Below, one piece after another: positions 31,370 through 42,954 of a stretch of 64,000 nucleotides of DNA. The notes below the pieces were generated by a model that was not told where the DNA came from, searched no databases, and was given only the letters and a program-made list of their open reading frames with translations. Position 1 is the stretch's first letter; every line of letters starts with the position of its first letter. Origin of the DNA: Oegoconia quadripuncta (Eukaryota > Arthropoda > Insecta > Lepidoptera > Autostichidae). The translations under genes were made by a program, and so were the position numbers. The stretch covers positions 14,772,414 through 14,836,413 of the forward strand of contig OX438749.1 of NCBI GenBank assembly GCA_949316235.1, given 5' to 3'.

Positions 31370-32365
31370 TATATATTGAAACAACATTTTATTGAAGTAT
31401 GACGCATATTTATTTTTGAATATTTTTAGCAGCTTATAAATAAAAGTGTACTGCAGGATATTTTATATGTCTCCCTTGATTTATTGATACATTTATCGCC
31501 GTCAGCACGCTGGACATGGGGATGAGTTATTATGGATTATTTACCCCATACCTTGTCTACGATATTGTTTTATGATTCCTTAGTCAGTTTTTACGAGACC
31601 CAATGGAAAAACGGGTTTATCCTACTCTATTCTACCGGGAACCACATGACGGACTTAAGAATTGTAGAAATAATATATGTCCAGTATCTAGTCCAGTTTG
31701 TCAATCAATACCCAAGTCGATATAAAAGTTTTACAAATACCAATCGCATGGTGGCCCTATGAGGTTGTCAATGCTAGTAATAATAATTTGGGATGGACAA
31801 CACTCAAGCTAATGGATCTACCCGGGCATAAGCGTTTAGTGCGATGTCATCCCATCGATGGCTATTTTCATAATTAGAACGGCACGGTTGAACATCGATT
31901 AATAAGAGATAGTGTATCAGACAGTTAGATAGTAATTCTGGCATCGAAATCTGAATATCGAGGGTAAAAAAGTTTTTACCTATGGTTTTATCAGTTATTT
32001 TCCAGGTAAAATTACCGGTCAGGCATTAGAAGTTCTTAGGTTATTTAAATAATAAATTTTATTACCGTTAAAGCGCCTACTTTCAAAGAAATTATTAATA
32101 TATGCATTTGAAGGCAGCTTATTTATAATTCACGGGGATAACAAGCTCACCGATAACCGGAATTGAATTTTATTTGCAGTTATATTTTGTATTATTATAA
32201 TATGAATGTTGATGAAGTATGTTTTGTGCCTTCCTTTCACGGCCTTGAGTGTTAAATGTTTTGCAAAGGGATTGTTGAAGGGTCGATGAAACATATACTA
32301 CTATGTTACCGTTACTAGGGAAAATGAAAATTTTACAGTTGGAGAGTGATGGGCGGTACTTAACT
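31370..32365. other. No recognised feature
   Basis: The frame at 31532-31762 is unplaced and shows no motif. No gene supported. Confidence 0.4.
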
Positions 32366-32367
32366 TT

Positions 32368-32505
32368 TACAATACAAATACACTTTATTGCACAACAGAA
32401 AAAAATACAGTAACAGAAAGTGGTTAGAGTAGAAAGTGCAATTTGGCTACCTTATCACTAACAGCGATCTCTTGCAGGCAAACTTTGGGTATAAGGACAG
32501 TACAT
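32368..32505 (-). mobile_element. Family Z retroelement 3' part
   Basis: ACAATACAAATACACTTTAT at the start, with GCGATCTCTTGCAGGCAAAC near the end, matches in reverse the GGTTGCCTGGAAGAGATCGC...GTATTTGTATTGT unit at 62905-63072. Confidence 0.72.
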
Positions 32506-32872
32506 TTGAAATACATACACTTTTAATTAGGGATGCAGATACAAACTCTCTCTCTCTGTTATCAAACAAACTACGTGAATAGATTTCATATACTTACATA
32601 CTTACATAGATTGATAGACAAATATGCTTACTTAAACTTAACGTATCATATACTTAGATAGTAGTCGAGAATTTACGTACTTATATATAACAGCAATACC
32701 TAAAATTCAGCTAAATATAAAAAACCAACAAAATACAAACGTAAATATATGGGTGCACCTAGTAAATAAATATTTATTGAAGAATAAAATAATAATTAGC
32801 GACAAAAGGATTGCGGTAAAGTATAGAGAGAAGATATGAAAGGAACACACATATTTGCATAATAATAATATA

Positions 32873-32966
32873 AATATTTCGGACTCTTACTCCAATTTAC
32901 TAGTCTTAAACTAAGCAAAGTCTGTACTATGTATTCTGATAACGAATAAACATACATAAATATGTC
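32873..32966 (-). mobile_element. SINE1 tail B fragment
   Basis: TAAATATTTCGGACTCTTAC, TTACTAGTCTTAAACTAAGC and CATACATAAATA match the tail of the 31-kb SINE1 copy. The head is absent. Confidence 0.65.
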
Positions 32967-32969
32967 GGA

Positions 32970-33890
32970 GATACGGTGCCAGTCTCGTGGTAAAAGGTGG
33001 CTGGGGTAATTGCGATATTCAATGCACTAAAGGGGAATAGGATTTCAGAATGTTACTAGGAATTTTACAGAACGAGGTAATGGTCTGCCTCTGATGGAAC
33101 ACGAGCCTGATTACCTCAAATCTTCAAGGTGGCAATCACAGACAATAACGATTAACATTCAATTATGATCATGAAACCTGAGATGCTTACCGATGAACAG
33201 TAAACATAGCGGTAAAATTCATAACACTCTTCTTTTTGTGTCGGGGGATAAAAATTGAGTTACTTACTATAATAAGTACAGTCTGAAATATATAAACCTT
33301 TACAGGCCTGTATAATATAAATAAAGTTTTTGGAAACTTTTTATTCAGTTATACAGCTAAAAATAACCAACAATATACCAAAAATATATCGAAATCTTTG
33401 GGGAAGGCCTTTGTCCAGCAGTGGACGTCTTTCGGCTGATATGATGATGATATCGACAAACATTCATGATGTTCTGGAAAAGTTAAGGCTGTAAAGGTTT
33501 ATTATACTTATACTTTTTGTCAATCCGGACCAAAAACATGTGCCCACAGACTGTAAAAAATTTTGATTGTGTACGATCCAAAATTTAGTCTGGTTGTGAA
33601 AACCTATAAATCGGTCATATAAATGTGCAAGAAAAAATGACAATGATAATTAAAAATTTGACTTTTATGAGTAATACTCGTACATTATGTTGTTATACCT
33701 AAAAGATACTCGCATGTTTTTGATAAATTTTCTGTGGTAAGTGATTCAGTTTTTACATTATAAATCAGCTTTGATACGACAGTTCGCGATCGAAGTCGGT
33801 GTATGACTGAGTTCTCGTTGGTTCCAAACTGCAGTTTTAACACCAATTAAGTGGTGCATTTTGATAGTTTGAACGACCCGGTCCATACGC
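32970..33890. other. No gene; RTE-type 3' scrap at 33393-33452
   Basis: GGGGAAGGCCTTTGTCCAGC, then AGTGGACGTC and a GATATGATGATGAT tail (33393-33452) encode GKAFVQQWTSFG-stop, the last residues of an RTE-type LINE. The rest is unassigned. Confidence 0.55.
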
Positions 33891-33897
33891 AGTAATA

Positions 33898-36021
33898 TAC
33901 AGGGCGTCCCAAAGTTATGGGACATGAAGGGGAAGTACCTTAAATATTGTAGATAGTGAATTTTGCTCAAAGAAGACTTTATGTTATTTTTAAAAGTTAG
34001 TAATTCTGCATTCATAGATTTTCTAAAAATTACTTGCTTCGGCTGGGAATCGAACCGACTTAAATGTGAAAAAAAAAACACCCTACTTTTATGATGCCAA
34101 TCGAAAGAATAGCTAAAAAATAATAACTCTGCCTAAGTAACATAGTATTTTAAAAGAAAGGAACAACATAAAATGATTGAGTCAAATTTCAAGAAAGTTA
34201 TTTATTGCCGACGACGTTCGAAAAGTAGCGATATTATCATTCCAAAGATAGCATTGATTATTCGTAAATAAGTACCCACTTCATAAAATAGGTACTAACA
34301 TAGTTTTCCTTATTATAAGTGCACGTGTAGATGAAATGATAAAACTTGTATTTCAATACGTCCTCTGTAAGCTAGACAGAAGGCAAATTAAAAACAAAAA
34401 TAAATAATTTATAATTTGAAAATGGAACAGTTTATGACAGCGTTTGTTTGAATGCATACTTTTTAAGATATTTTAAAAAGAAGTGATATTTTTAAATGTT
34501 GTTCTTAAATTTGAAAATGGAACAGTATGTGCGAGCGTTTGTTTTTCGGATATTGATCTGTTTAGTCTCAATTCACTTACACAAGTGTTATTGTGTTAAT
34601 TTATTGCGAACATGGCATATCAAGTAAGTTTTGATCTAATGGAAGCATATTTTTTGAACGATAAAGATATCTCTAGAAGTTTGCGGTGGTATGGCGTAAA
34701 ATATCCTGATAGACAAATACCGTCTCGTAAAGTTTTGAAAAGGCTTGTGAACAATTTGAAAACTCTGGGACGTTTCGATAAACGCCCAAGAGAACCACAG
34801 CAAGAAAACCATACGATCAACGACGAAGAACTTGGTATTTTAATTTACTTTTCGGCTTTTCCGAAAGCATCGGTGAGAGAAGGAGAACATGAAATTGGAG
34901 TTTCAAAAAGTAAAATACACCGTGTATTAAAAAAACACGGTTTTAAGAGTTATGTTGAAGGACGATTGGTTCAAAAATTACTTCCGGGCGATACAGAAAG
35001 GAGAAAAAATTTCTGTCTTGATATCCAGGCACGATTGCTCGAAGATCCAAATTTTTTGGATAATATTATTTGGACAGACGAATCTAACTTTAGCAATAAC
35101 GGTATGTATAACCGCAACAATAATCGTATTTGGTCTAAAGAAAATCCCCTACGAGTGACTGAAACTAATAACCAAGTGCGTTTTTCACTCAACTGTTGGT
35201 GCGGACTTTTAAAAAACCGGGTTTTCTTAATCCATTTTTACCAAGGAACCTTGAACACAGAAAAGTATTTAGGAATACTTCAAATTTTAAGGGATAAGAT
35301 AAGAAACCATTCCGCGGCGGAGCAAGAAAACTTAATTTTCCAACAAGATGGAGCTCCGGCTCATAATAGTCGGAGAGCAGCAGATTTTCTAAATGAATGT
35401 TTTCCTACATGGATTGGTACAAATGGACCGATTAGATGGCCGGCCAGATCCCCGGACCTCACACCATTAGATTTCTTCTTTTGGGGATACGTGAAAGATA
35501 TGCTATACAAAAAGCGATACGAGAACGTAGGCGAGTTGCAAACAGAATTGTGCCATATCACATCGAGTGTTCACCATAAAATGATTAGAAAATCAACAGG
35601 CAGCGGGCTCATTAAAAGATTGGCGATTTGCGTAAGACAAGAGGGATCACATTTTGAGCATTTAATTAATTAATTTACAAAAAAATACCTACTTAATTGA
35701 CTACGGCAGTTTCATGTATGTTTTTTATTTGATTAAAATGATTAATTTCACGTTGTTCCTTTCTTTTAAAATACTATGTTACTTAGGCAGAGTTATTATT
35801 TTTTAGCTATTCTTTCGATTGGCATCATAAAAGTAGGGTGTTTTTTTTTTCACATTTGAGTCGGTTCGATTCCCAGCCGAAGCAAATAATTTTTAGAAAA
35901 TCTATGAATGCAGAATTACTAACTTTTAAAAATAACATAAAGTCTTCTTTGAGCAAAATTCACTATCTACGATATTTAAGGTACTTCCCCTTCATGTCCC
36001 ATAACTTTGGGACGCCCTGTA
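33898..36021 (+). mobile_element. Mariner-like transposon, copy B (complete)
   Basis: Same 2.12-kb element as 4402-6524 but inserted in the opposite orientation. Inverted repeats of about 270 bp start TACAGGGCGTCCCAAAGTTA on both sides. Flanking TA at 33896-33897 and 36022-36023 fits a target duplication. Differences from copy A are few by eye: single bases plus A-run length. TIR-specific variants (ACTTGC at the transposase 5' side, ATTTGC at the 3' side) are shared by both copies. Flanking DNA differs from that at copy A, so these are two insertions and not a segmental duplication. Confidence 0.97.
34612..35673 (+). CDS. Mariner-like transposase, 353 aa (copy B)
   Basis: Identical in amino-acid sequence to the copy A protein: N-terminal HTH domain (about 1-60), second HTH-like stretch, catalytic D156 (WTDES), D246 (QQDGAPAH) and D287 (LTPLDFFFWG), C-terminus HFEHLIN. 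No stop, frameshift or missing catalytic residue. Start ATG in context GCGAACATGG. The 5' side holds the doubled GAAAATGGAACAGT motif (34418-34543), where a promoter would be expected. Two intact, identical transposases imply very recent or ongoing mobility; activity itself is inferred. Smaller frames on either strand within this interval are shadows. Confidence 0.95.
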   Translation: MAYQVSFDLMEAYFLNDKDISRSLRWYGVKYPDRQIPSRKVLKRLVNNLKTLGRFDKRPREPQQENHTINDEELGILIYFSAFPKASVREGEHEIGVSKSKIHRVLKKHGFKSYVEGRLVQKLLPGDTERRKNFCLDIQARLLEDPNFLDNIIWTDESNFSNNGMYNRNNNRIWSKENPLRVTETNNQVRFSLNCWCGLLKNRVFLIHFYQGTLNTEKYLGILQILRDKIRNHSAAEQENLIFQQDGAPAHNSRRAADFLNECFPTWIGTNGPIRWPARSPDLTPLDFFFWGYVKDMLYKKRYENVGELQTELCHITSSVHHKMIRKSTGSGLIKRLAICVRQEGSHFEHLIN

Positions 36022-36023
36022 TA

Positions 36024-36465
36024 AGTCTATGTGTAAGACTAAATATTGATTAGAAAGAAATACCGCTATTGCTTACGTATATTTAGGGTGATTCAACAAT
36101 TTCTGAACCGAGTCTTGATATCATCTACGTAGTGAAGTTTAATTGGTGCGGTTCGGTGTACTGTACTGATGAACTGATCCAAGCTCTGCGCGACTCCCGC
36201 CGCGCCACCCGGTAACTTCGTAACTTACCTACTTTGTATTAAAACCACAACGTATAGTGCCATAAATCCGCACTAAACGTGGTATGGCGTAATTATGATT
36301 AGATTCCCCTCGCTGAAGTTAGGTAGATGTGATTTTCCGAGTGACTTGTTACAGTTGCAACGCTTTGAAAATGTGCCGTCTGTAGAGATAGGTTTAATCG
36401 TACAGAGAACCGCTAAGTTCAAGAGTAAGTCAAATGTTCAAATTTTAATAGGTAAGTTTTTCTTT
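36024..36465. other. No recognised feature
   Basis: No supported gene; the frame at 36295-36570 has no recognisable motif. Confidence 0.4.
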
Positions 36466-36477
36466 ATCCCTATTGGT

Positions 36478-36560
36478 TTAGATGACCTCAATCACACACA
36501 CTGTGTAAAGATGAGGACGGTGGTGGAAGTGCCCTCACCCGGATCCCCAACTTATTTATA
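36478..36560 (-). mobile_element. Diverged SINE2 3' fragment
   Basis: GATGACCTCAATCACACACA, AAGATGAGGACGGTGGTGGA and CACCCGGATCCCCAACTTAT follow SINE2 order in reverse but with many substitutions, indicating an old copy. Confidence 0.55.
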
Positions 36561-36669
36561 TGAGAGATAGACCACTTTATTGGTATTACAGTTACACTAT
36601 GATATACATACAAAACCAATGTAATCGTAATTAAAAACCAATGTAAAAAATAAAGAGACATGCACAACT

Positions 36670-36715
36670 AATTTGACGACCGATTGGTGTAGAGGATAAA
36701 TTACCTCTCATGCAC
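36670..36715 (+). mobile_element. SINE1 head fragment
   Basis: TTTGACGACCGATTGGTGTA followed by GAGGATAAATTACCTCT corresponds to the A-box region of SINE1; the rest is missing. A short ACAC tract follows. Confidence 0.5.
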
Positions 36716-37146
36716 ACACACATACACACACTCATAATTTTGATCTCCCATTTTTGATTATGTTTTCGTTCTTTTGATTTAGTTTTAAGTATAAAGTAAT
36801 ATCTTTTAATACAATGTTCCTCAAAAATTGTTATAATACTTGGGTAAGAGTGAGCCATCCTCAACACAAGTAATAAATATTACTTTCTGTGGTAGACTCA
36901 GCACAACTATTGTTAAAAATTTGAGAAATAAAGTTTATTTTATTTTTATTTATTTATTAATTAATGTGAATGTAGTGTTTCTTGAAATTAGCATTATGGT
37001 TCATGCATTCACATCAAAACCAGCCAAATTACTCTCACGAGACACGCACACCTTTCAGTAATTCCAATTTTTAGTTTCCCAATTATAATGGTTTTTAAAT
37101 CCTTCCAGAGCACAACTATAACTATGCATTTGGGTATGACCTAATG

Positions 37147-37555
37147 TGTATCTTATCTCAAACAGTCGGAACACAATATTAATGCTTGGCGGCAGATTTC
37201 CTACTACCAACCCAACCGAGAGCTATATATTGTCGGGGTCATACTTATTCATACAGCGCTGTTTTATGAGATTAAAAGCAGCATGAAGCCTATTTTAGCT
37301 TTACCAACCGCAGTTCTCTATAGTCTTTTTTTTTTGCTGACTGACTGAAGAATGAAAGTCTAGCTAGACTGTCATTTCAGAGAACTTCGGATGGTACTGC
37401 TTAAATAACCATGCAGCATGATACCACTGATCATGTAAAATTGCTCTATATGGTTATAATACGGAGCCGACTGTACCCCGCCGGGAATCGAACCCACAAC
37501 CCTCATTTTGTAAAACATAAGTTGTTTACATTGAGCCAAGGAGGCGGTTAAATTT
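37147..37555 (-). mobile_element. SINE2 copy interrupted by ~220 bp
   Basis: The body part (TATCTTATCTCAAACAGTCG to CCAACCCAACCGAG, 37147-37226) and the head part (TGTACCCCGCCGGGAATCGA to GAGCCAAGGAGGCGGTTA, 37453-37550) are in SINE2 order. They are separated by unrelated sequence (about 37227-37450) that looks like a later insertion of unknown type. Confidence 0.65.
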
Positions 37556-37559
37556 AGTC

Positions 37560-38395
37560 GATATTTTTCCTAAAAGTTTTAACATAAAGTGTGTTTTACA
37601 AATTATCAAAATTTAAAAAAAGCATACGATGAGCTAGAGTATAGCTAATTAGATATTAATTGACCAATTCAATTACTCGTGAGTATATATACTTATAACC
37701 TGTGTAGAGCAGAGCAATTTGCAACGCTATCAAGAGTTTTACCTAACTAGTTATGCAAATACAGCTTAGGCCACAGATTATACTCAGCCATAAGCTGCCG
37801 GCAATAGCTTATTGGAGCAATCGATAACCAATAGAGAATCGCAATGAATTATTTCTAAGTGCAACGCAATCATATCGATATTGTCAAAGAGTAAGTGAAT
37901 ATCATGTTGCCCCTCTGCAATTTTTTATTTTATTGTTACAGCAAACTTCACAACATTACACGTAGATTACAATAATATAAAAGAAATTATAAGTTATATA
38001 ACCAAAAATGGATCTTGACAAATTGGAAAACTTGGTACTAACCTAAGCGTCTTATTCATAAAAATTTACAAACGCTTTATAAGCCTGTTTTAGTGATTTG
38101 TCTCTGTCGTTCATAAGGAAATGTTGTAATGAAAGAAAGTGACAAAACATACTTTAACTAAAACATACTTATAAAGCATTTGTAAATTGTTATGTATAAG
38201 AGGGAAAATGTTTTGGCAGATACTAAATTAACAAATTGAAATACAATACACAATAACAAAGAAACGAAAGTTTAATAATGATAATAGTGAATACGAGTGA
38301 TTGATTTGTGTGGATTGGTGTTAAAAGTGTGTATGTGTCTGTTGTACGATGAATGCTTATTCGTTTATGTATTATGGGTATTGGGAACGGTAAGT
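37560..38395. other. No recognised feature
   Basis: No gene. Two ACTTATAAAGC-type segments near 38080 and 38165 (reverse related) form a loose imperfect inverted repeat. Confidence 0.35.
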
Positions 38396-38397
38396 TG

Positions 38398-38755
38398 AGT
38401 ATTTATAATAAGGTTCCAGTGGACATTCAAAATATACCTCTAAATAAATTCATAACCATCATAAAACAGATATTATTTACCAAAGGGAAATAAAATTTCT
38501 GACTATCTGGATGATAAGCAAGCATGGACATAGACCGCTCGGCGATATTCAGTCTAATTATACAATATAATATAATTGTAACCCAAACTTATTTAAAAGA
38601 GCAACCCTTGAGTTTCTTGCTCGTTCTTCTCTGGGGAATCTGCTTTGCGAATGAGCAATAATGTCAATAATTTTAATATTAAGATAAAAAATGTGACGTT
38701 TTCAAGTGATAATCTTTATCCTCTCAAATAAATATTTTTTGACTTTGACTTTGAG
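38398..38755 (+). pseudogene. CR1-group LINE 3' end
   Basis: AATAAGGTTCCAGTGGACAT encodes NKVPVDIQNIPLNKF, matching NKVPVDIQNLPLNKF of the ORF at 50280-52217. It continues through a degraded YKISDYLDD end, then the 3' UTR (GAGTTTCTTGCTCGTTCTTC) and a TTTGACTTTGACTTTGA tail. 5'-truncated. Confidence 0.85.
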
Positions 38756-38942
38756 TGAAAATAGTGCAGTGCCAAGTAGAGCAGTTAAGCCTGAGTGGCG
38801 ATTTCGGACAGATGCATAATAAAGATAAAATGCTAATCTGTGATTATTAGCAGTGTAATGTTACTGCTGGCTTTGTGGCGGAAATTTGGATATGATTTTG
38901 CATTATTCTTACAATGAAATACAAGTTGCTAGAACTTATATT

Positions 38943-38998
38943 TCATCATCATATCAACCACAGGACGTCCACTGCTTACCGTAGGCCTCCGCCATATA
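38943..38998 (-). pseudogene. RTE-type LINE 3' scrap
   Basis: TTTCATCATCATATCAACCA, then CAGGACGTCCACTGCTTACC is the reverse of a GxAxxxxQQWTSCG-stop plus GATGATGA ending. Confidence 0.6.
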
Positions 38999-39060
38999 TT
39001 ATGGAGGGTCTAATTACCAAACGTGATCTACCTGATAAGGTGTTATTACATACATAATAA

Positions 39061-39663
39061 TACATCTCAAGGCTGGTTGAAAACTGCAGGCTTACTTTAA
39101 ATACCCTGTGCAAAACAAACAGGGTCTTTCTTCGTTGGGTCCCGGGGCACGCAGGCATCGAAGGCAACGAAAAAGCCGACGAACTAGCGAAATTGGGGGC
39201 TAGCGGATCCCAGTACGGCCCTGAGCCTTTCTGCGGTATCTCAAAAAGCCTAATTCGCTTTACCCTAAGGAACCGGTGCACCCAAGCAGCTCTTAAACTC
39301 TTGACGAACACGCCAGGTTTAACACACTCCAAATCACTAATCAAAGCCTTCAACAAGAAGGCGGCCGGCGAAGCGCTGGCACTCAGTAGGAACAATTTAC
39401 GCATTCTCACAAGGGCACTAACGGGACACTGCTGTCTGAGCAAACACATGCTCAACATAGGGCTGCGAGAAACAGGAATGTGCAGACTTTGCCTCCTCGC
39501 AGAGGAAACACCTGCACATCTGCTGTGTGAATGTGGCCCGCTAATGCGTAAACGTAATATCCACCTGGGCAGCCACTTATTACACCCGGATGAGATAAAA
39601 ACCATCGGTGCCAGGAAAATTATCCAATTTCTCAAAGAGGCAAACCTGAGCAACGAACTGTAG
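39061..39663 (+). pseudogene. LINE ORF2 C-terminus: RNase H and metal knuckle
   Basis: A 200-codon open frame without a genuine start (TAA at 39058) begins YISRLVENCRLTLNTLCKTN. It continues RVFLRWVPGHAGIEGNEKAD and ELAKLGAS, the C-terminal half of a type I RNase H domain with the GNExADxLAKxGA signature. It ends with CRLCLLAEETPAHLLCEC, a C-x2-C...H-x4-C knuckle, and a stop at 39661-39663. RNase H plus knuckle is typical of I/R1/Jockey-like non-LTR elements. The frame is intact but 5'-truncated, so it cannot act alone. Codons are much GC-richer than the surroundings, suggesting a young insertion. A (CA)n-rich 3' region follows to about 39760. Confidence 0.87.
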
Positions 39664-39767
39664 GTTAGTGGCGATCACAATAGATCGACAACGGTCGCAG
39701 TGATACAGGTCTCCGATGACCTGCAACAGCCACACACACATACAATACAATACATAATAATATATAC

Positions 39768-39995
39768 ATAACGTCACGACCGTTGTCCTAAATGAGGTGG
39801 TCAGAGATATCCCAAACATTAGTGTTTAAGAATTCAAACAACATCCATGGTTCACCTTGCGAAATATACAGAAATGCACACATGACAGAGGGTGAGCATC
39901 TATAGATATTTTTTGGTCCTTTATAATCGCCTTTTATGACACCCACGGGAAAAGATAGGCTGGCTCAGTTCTTTTTAAGTGCCGAAAACATATGG
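39768..39995 (-). repeat. Interspersed repeat family Y, longest copy
   Basis: CACGACCGTTGTCCTAAATG, GGTCAGAGATATCCCAAACA, GAAATATACAGAAATGCACA and TATGACACCCACGGGAAAAG are in the same order as 17826 on and the reverse of 725-925. Non-coding. Confidence 0.7.
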
Positions 39996-39999
39996 CACT

Positions 40000-41345
40000 T
40001 AATGTGTTATTAAGTACTTCAATATTAGCTAATTATACGTGTGTATACATAGAGGTATATGAAATGAGCCACACACGTCGTCGAATAAAATACTCAGTGC
40101 ATTTTATAGCTTAAGATAAGGTGCAGATTCAAAGTAGTATTTCTCAATTCAGCAACATTGTACCAAATCTGACTTAATACATTTCACTGCGGTGCTAGTA
40201 ATATTAGGTGTAAAGTTCGACATACGTAGAGTAAAATCTCGATTAGGTACACTTGGTAGTGGCAGTATTTTACGAAGATTCATATCTATGATATAGGGTC
40301 TTTAAATAGTCGGGTAAACGCAATCAGTACTTGCAAGTCTACGGCATTGTAAATGTACGTATGAAGTGGTGAAAACCTCCTTCGGGTGATCTGATCGTCC
40401 AATTGCCGTTGAAATACATGGCGATGCTTTAGAATGAAAGACGTTAATTATATCATCTATTTATTTCAGTAGCTAAGTCTGATGCAATATTATAAAATAA
40501 CTTAAAACTCATTATATGCTACGTTGCTATCCAAAACACTGCTTTGTGCGTAACCTACTTTACGTGTGTAGCAGTAAATGATGAAATCGGTAACAGCGAT
40601 GCCACACGGTGTGTTATGGCGCCGCTGCGTCGTCGATGTACATACATAGTACATTGCCCGCCCGCAATGGTTTCACCGGCGTTAGTAAGGGACTTTACGA
40701 GGCAATGAACTACGTATATCAAGACGCAGCGGTGTTGCACCTCATCGTGTGGGTTGACCCTATTAGTTGCGGTATGAATTTATATATATATAGATATACG
40801 ATAGTCACTAAAATTCGCACGGTCGGTCCTCGTCCAAGTGTAACACGGCCTTAACTGACAATAGTGACATTTTAATTACATTGTGAGATTATTTAGTACT
40901 CATTGGAGTGGTCCGTCGCCAGCATTAAATTTTGCATACAAACATGTCAGTTTGCGCTTTATGTGGAAGTATGTAAGTTCGCTGTACGGTCACTAATCTA
41001 ATTACACTTGTGCAAATGATGTTCGTGTTTAAAGCGAGTTTGGTTTATTCTAATGGGGATTCATACAAATTAAGTAAAACGCAAGTTGTAACGAAACTGA
41101 ACAGTGTTTGCTTAAAACATTTATAGATAATTAAGGATTTCCGAACGCGGATACTTAATCAAGTAATTGGGACTAATTGCATTAGTCTCTGATGACTGAG
41201 TGTTTGAGAGGGCAGAAGTTGAAAATGTAAGACTTACTTTATTAGGAGTTGCTTTGATTAACCAATAATTAACAGGTCAAATTTTCATAGCTATAAATAA
41301 CTCGTCATTAGACTATATTCGGCACCACTACTTTATGTGTCTTCT
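40000..41345. other. No recognised feature
   Basis: Unassigned DNA. The frame at 40609-40854 has no recognisable motif. No gene supported. Confidence 0.4.
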
Positions 41346-41449
41346 TCTTCAATTTAAGAGCTATGCTCTTGTCGGTGGAGTAAAGACCAAGTCTTTCTAC
41401 TTTATGTGTAATAAACGAAAATTGACTTTTTTGGTAAAACTTTATGTTA

Positions 41450-41807
41450 TACAAGGTGAATTTGAATTCGTGTAATTCCCATTAACTGGAGACTCCACTC
41501 CTGATTGCAAACAACTTTCCTCAAGGAACCATAGTCGAATTCGATCAAAAAATTCCAAAGAAGTCCAACAATTTTCGGCGGGTGACTCCACTCCTGATTG
41601 AGAACAACTATCCAGTAGGAACCATAGCCGAATTCAGCCGAAAATTGTTGGACTTCCATACTGGTGGTTTCAGAATGTTTACTTTGTATGGGTAATCGTA
41701 AATGTTTTGATTGAATTCGACTATGGTTCTTTTGGGGAAAGTTGTTCGTAATCGGGAGTGGAGTCACCAAGAAATGGGAATTACACGAATTAAATTTCAC
41801 CCTATAT
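41450..41807. mobile_element. Foldback MITE with three related modules
   Basis: About 100-bp inverted ends: GGTGAATTTGAATTCGTGTA, then ATTCCCATTAACTGG (left) and in reverse GGGTGAAATTTAATTCGTGT, then AATTCCCATTTCTTGG (right). Both continue GACTCCACTCC...AACAACTTTCC...CCATAGTCGAATTC. A third copy of the inner module (GACTCCACTCCTGATTGAGA) lies in the middle, flanked by its own 17-bp inverted pair GTCCAACAATTTTCGGC / GCCGAAAATTGTTGGAC. TATA borders both ends. Non-coding; the 117-residue frame is a by-product. Confidence 0.88.
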
Positions 41808-41809
41808 AC

Positions 41810-42590
41810 TTATACACATAGTCTGCAGCAGTGTTAGGTATAATAAATTTAATTGTGCTACTTGAATTAAAGGTGAGGTCTAACTTGCAACGCGTGAGGC
41901 GGATTGGATTCTCTATTTCGATTAGAATCCCGTTCGATTTACGATATGACGTTCAAATTGGTATTCTAGGCAGAAATTTCGTACTTCGCTCCGATCAAGA
42001 AGTCACTTCCGCATATTTTATGATTTGTATGAAACCACAATTGTTTTATTAACATGGACCATAGATTCATACATTCTCGCGTCACTAATAACACACGGAT
42101 GGAAATTTTATCTCCTTACTCCTCTAAGGAAACATTCGCCTCATGGATGTTTATAAAGCCCACCGCGAGCTTCAAGGGGTTTGTATCCGTCGAGAAGCTT
42201 AGCTTTTGAATTTGTGGTGAATTTCACCTTCTCGCCTTTTAAAGGTTTCACGTTTGTTATATCTTTTCTAGAAACAATCGTCAAAATCTTAAAATGTAGG
42301 TAAAAATGCTACACATTCCCATCTTGTTTTCATATTCTTTGTCTTCCGGCCGTAAATACAGTGACAAAGGACAGTTCGTTGACCTAGCGTTCCATTTTCG
42401 CATCGAGTGAAGAAGTTCGTCAACATACTCGGAGACTAAATTGTATATTCTTTGCTTTCCTAAACTAAATATTATCGTTGAAAGAGACGATGGCGAAGTA
42501 ACTTTACTTTTTCATTTTTGATTTTGGTCACGTAACTATCTAGACGATTTATCCAATAAAAGATTTTCTTCATACCGTTATTCTACATTA
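41810..42590. other. No recognised feature
   Basis: Includes a GC-richer stretch (42120-42470). The frame at 41831-42052 has no recognisable motif. Possibly host non-coding DNA. Confidence 0.35.
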
Positions 42591-42594
42591 ATAA

Positions 42595-42801
42595 TAAACA
42601 TGAAAAAGCTTGTATCTGCCTCTTTATTACCTTTTCACGCCTATACTATTCTATTGAAATTGGAACCGGGGGAATGACAGCTACTTTAAGATAAGTCAAA
42701 ACAAGATACATGGACTTAATACCCAGGGACACAAGACATAAAATTTATGAGTCCGTAATAAAATAATTCCTCGCGGACGAAGCCATGGGCAGAAAGCTAG
42801 T
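42595..42801 (+). mobile_element. Helitron-like short element, degraded
   Basis: CTTTTCACGCCTATACTATT near the 5' part and CTCGCGGACGAAGCCATGGG, then CAGAAAGCTAGT at the 3' end match the better copy at 58928-59133. Ends in CTAGT. Confidence 0.6.
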
Positions 42802-42954
42802 AGATATAAATATAAATACGCCGTGTTATCATAACTTTATCTGTTTAAGTGTTTCATGTCATAACTTTGGAAATGCTATGTAGATTAATACTATGTTAGA
42901 GTTACCAAGTTAGCGGCAGCTAAGTTAGCAAAGTTTCCTGCGCTCGAAAGACGC

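Noticed and set aside
39193..39663. Possible host RNase H gene
   Set aside because: No start codon, a stop just upstream, and a C-terminal knuckle typical of LINE ORF2; it is a truncated retrotransposon.
41447..41800. 117-residue minus-strand frame
   Set aside because: It reads through the foldback MITE; the repeated peptide pieces mirror the repeated DNA modules.
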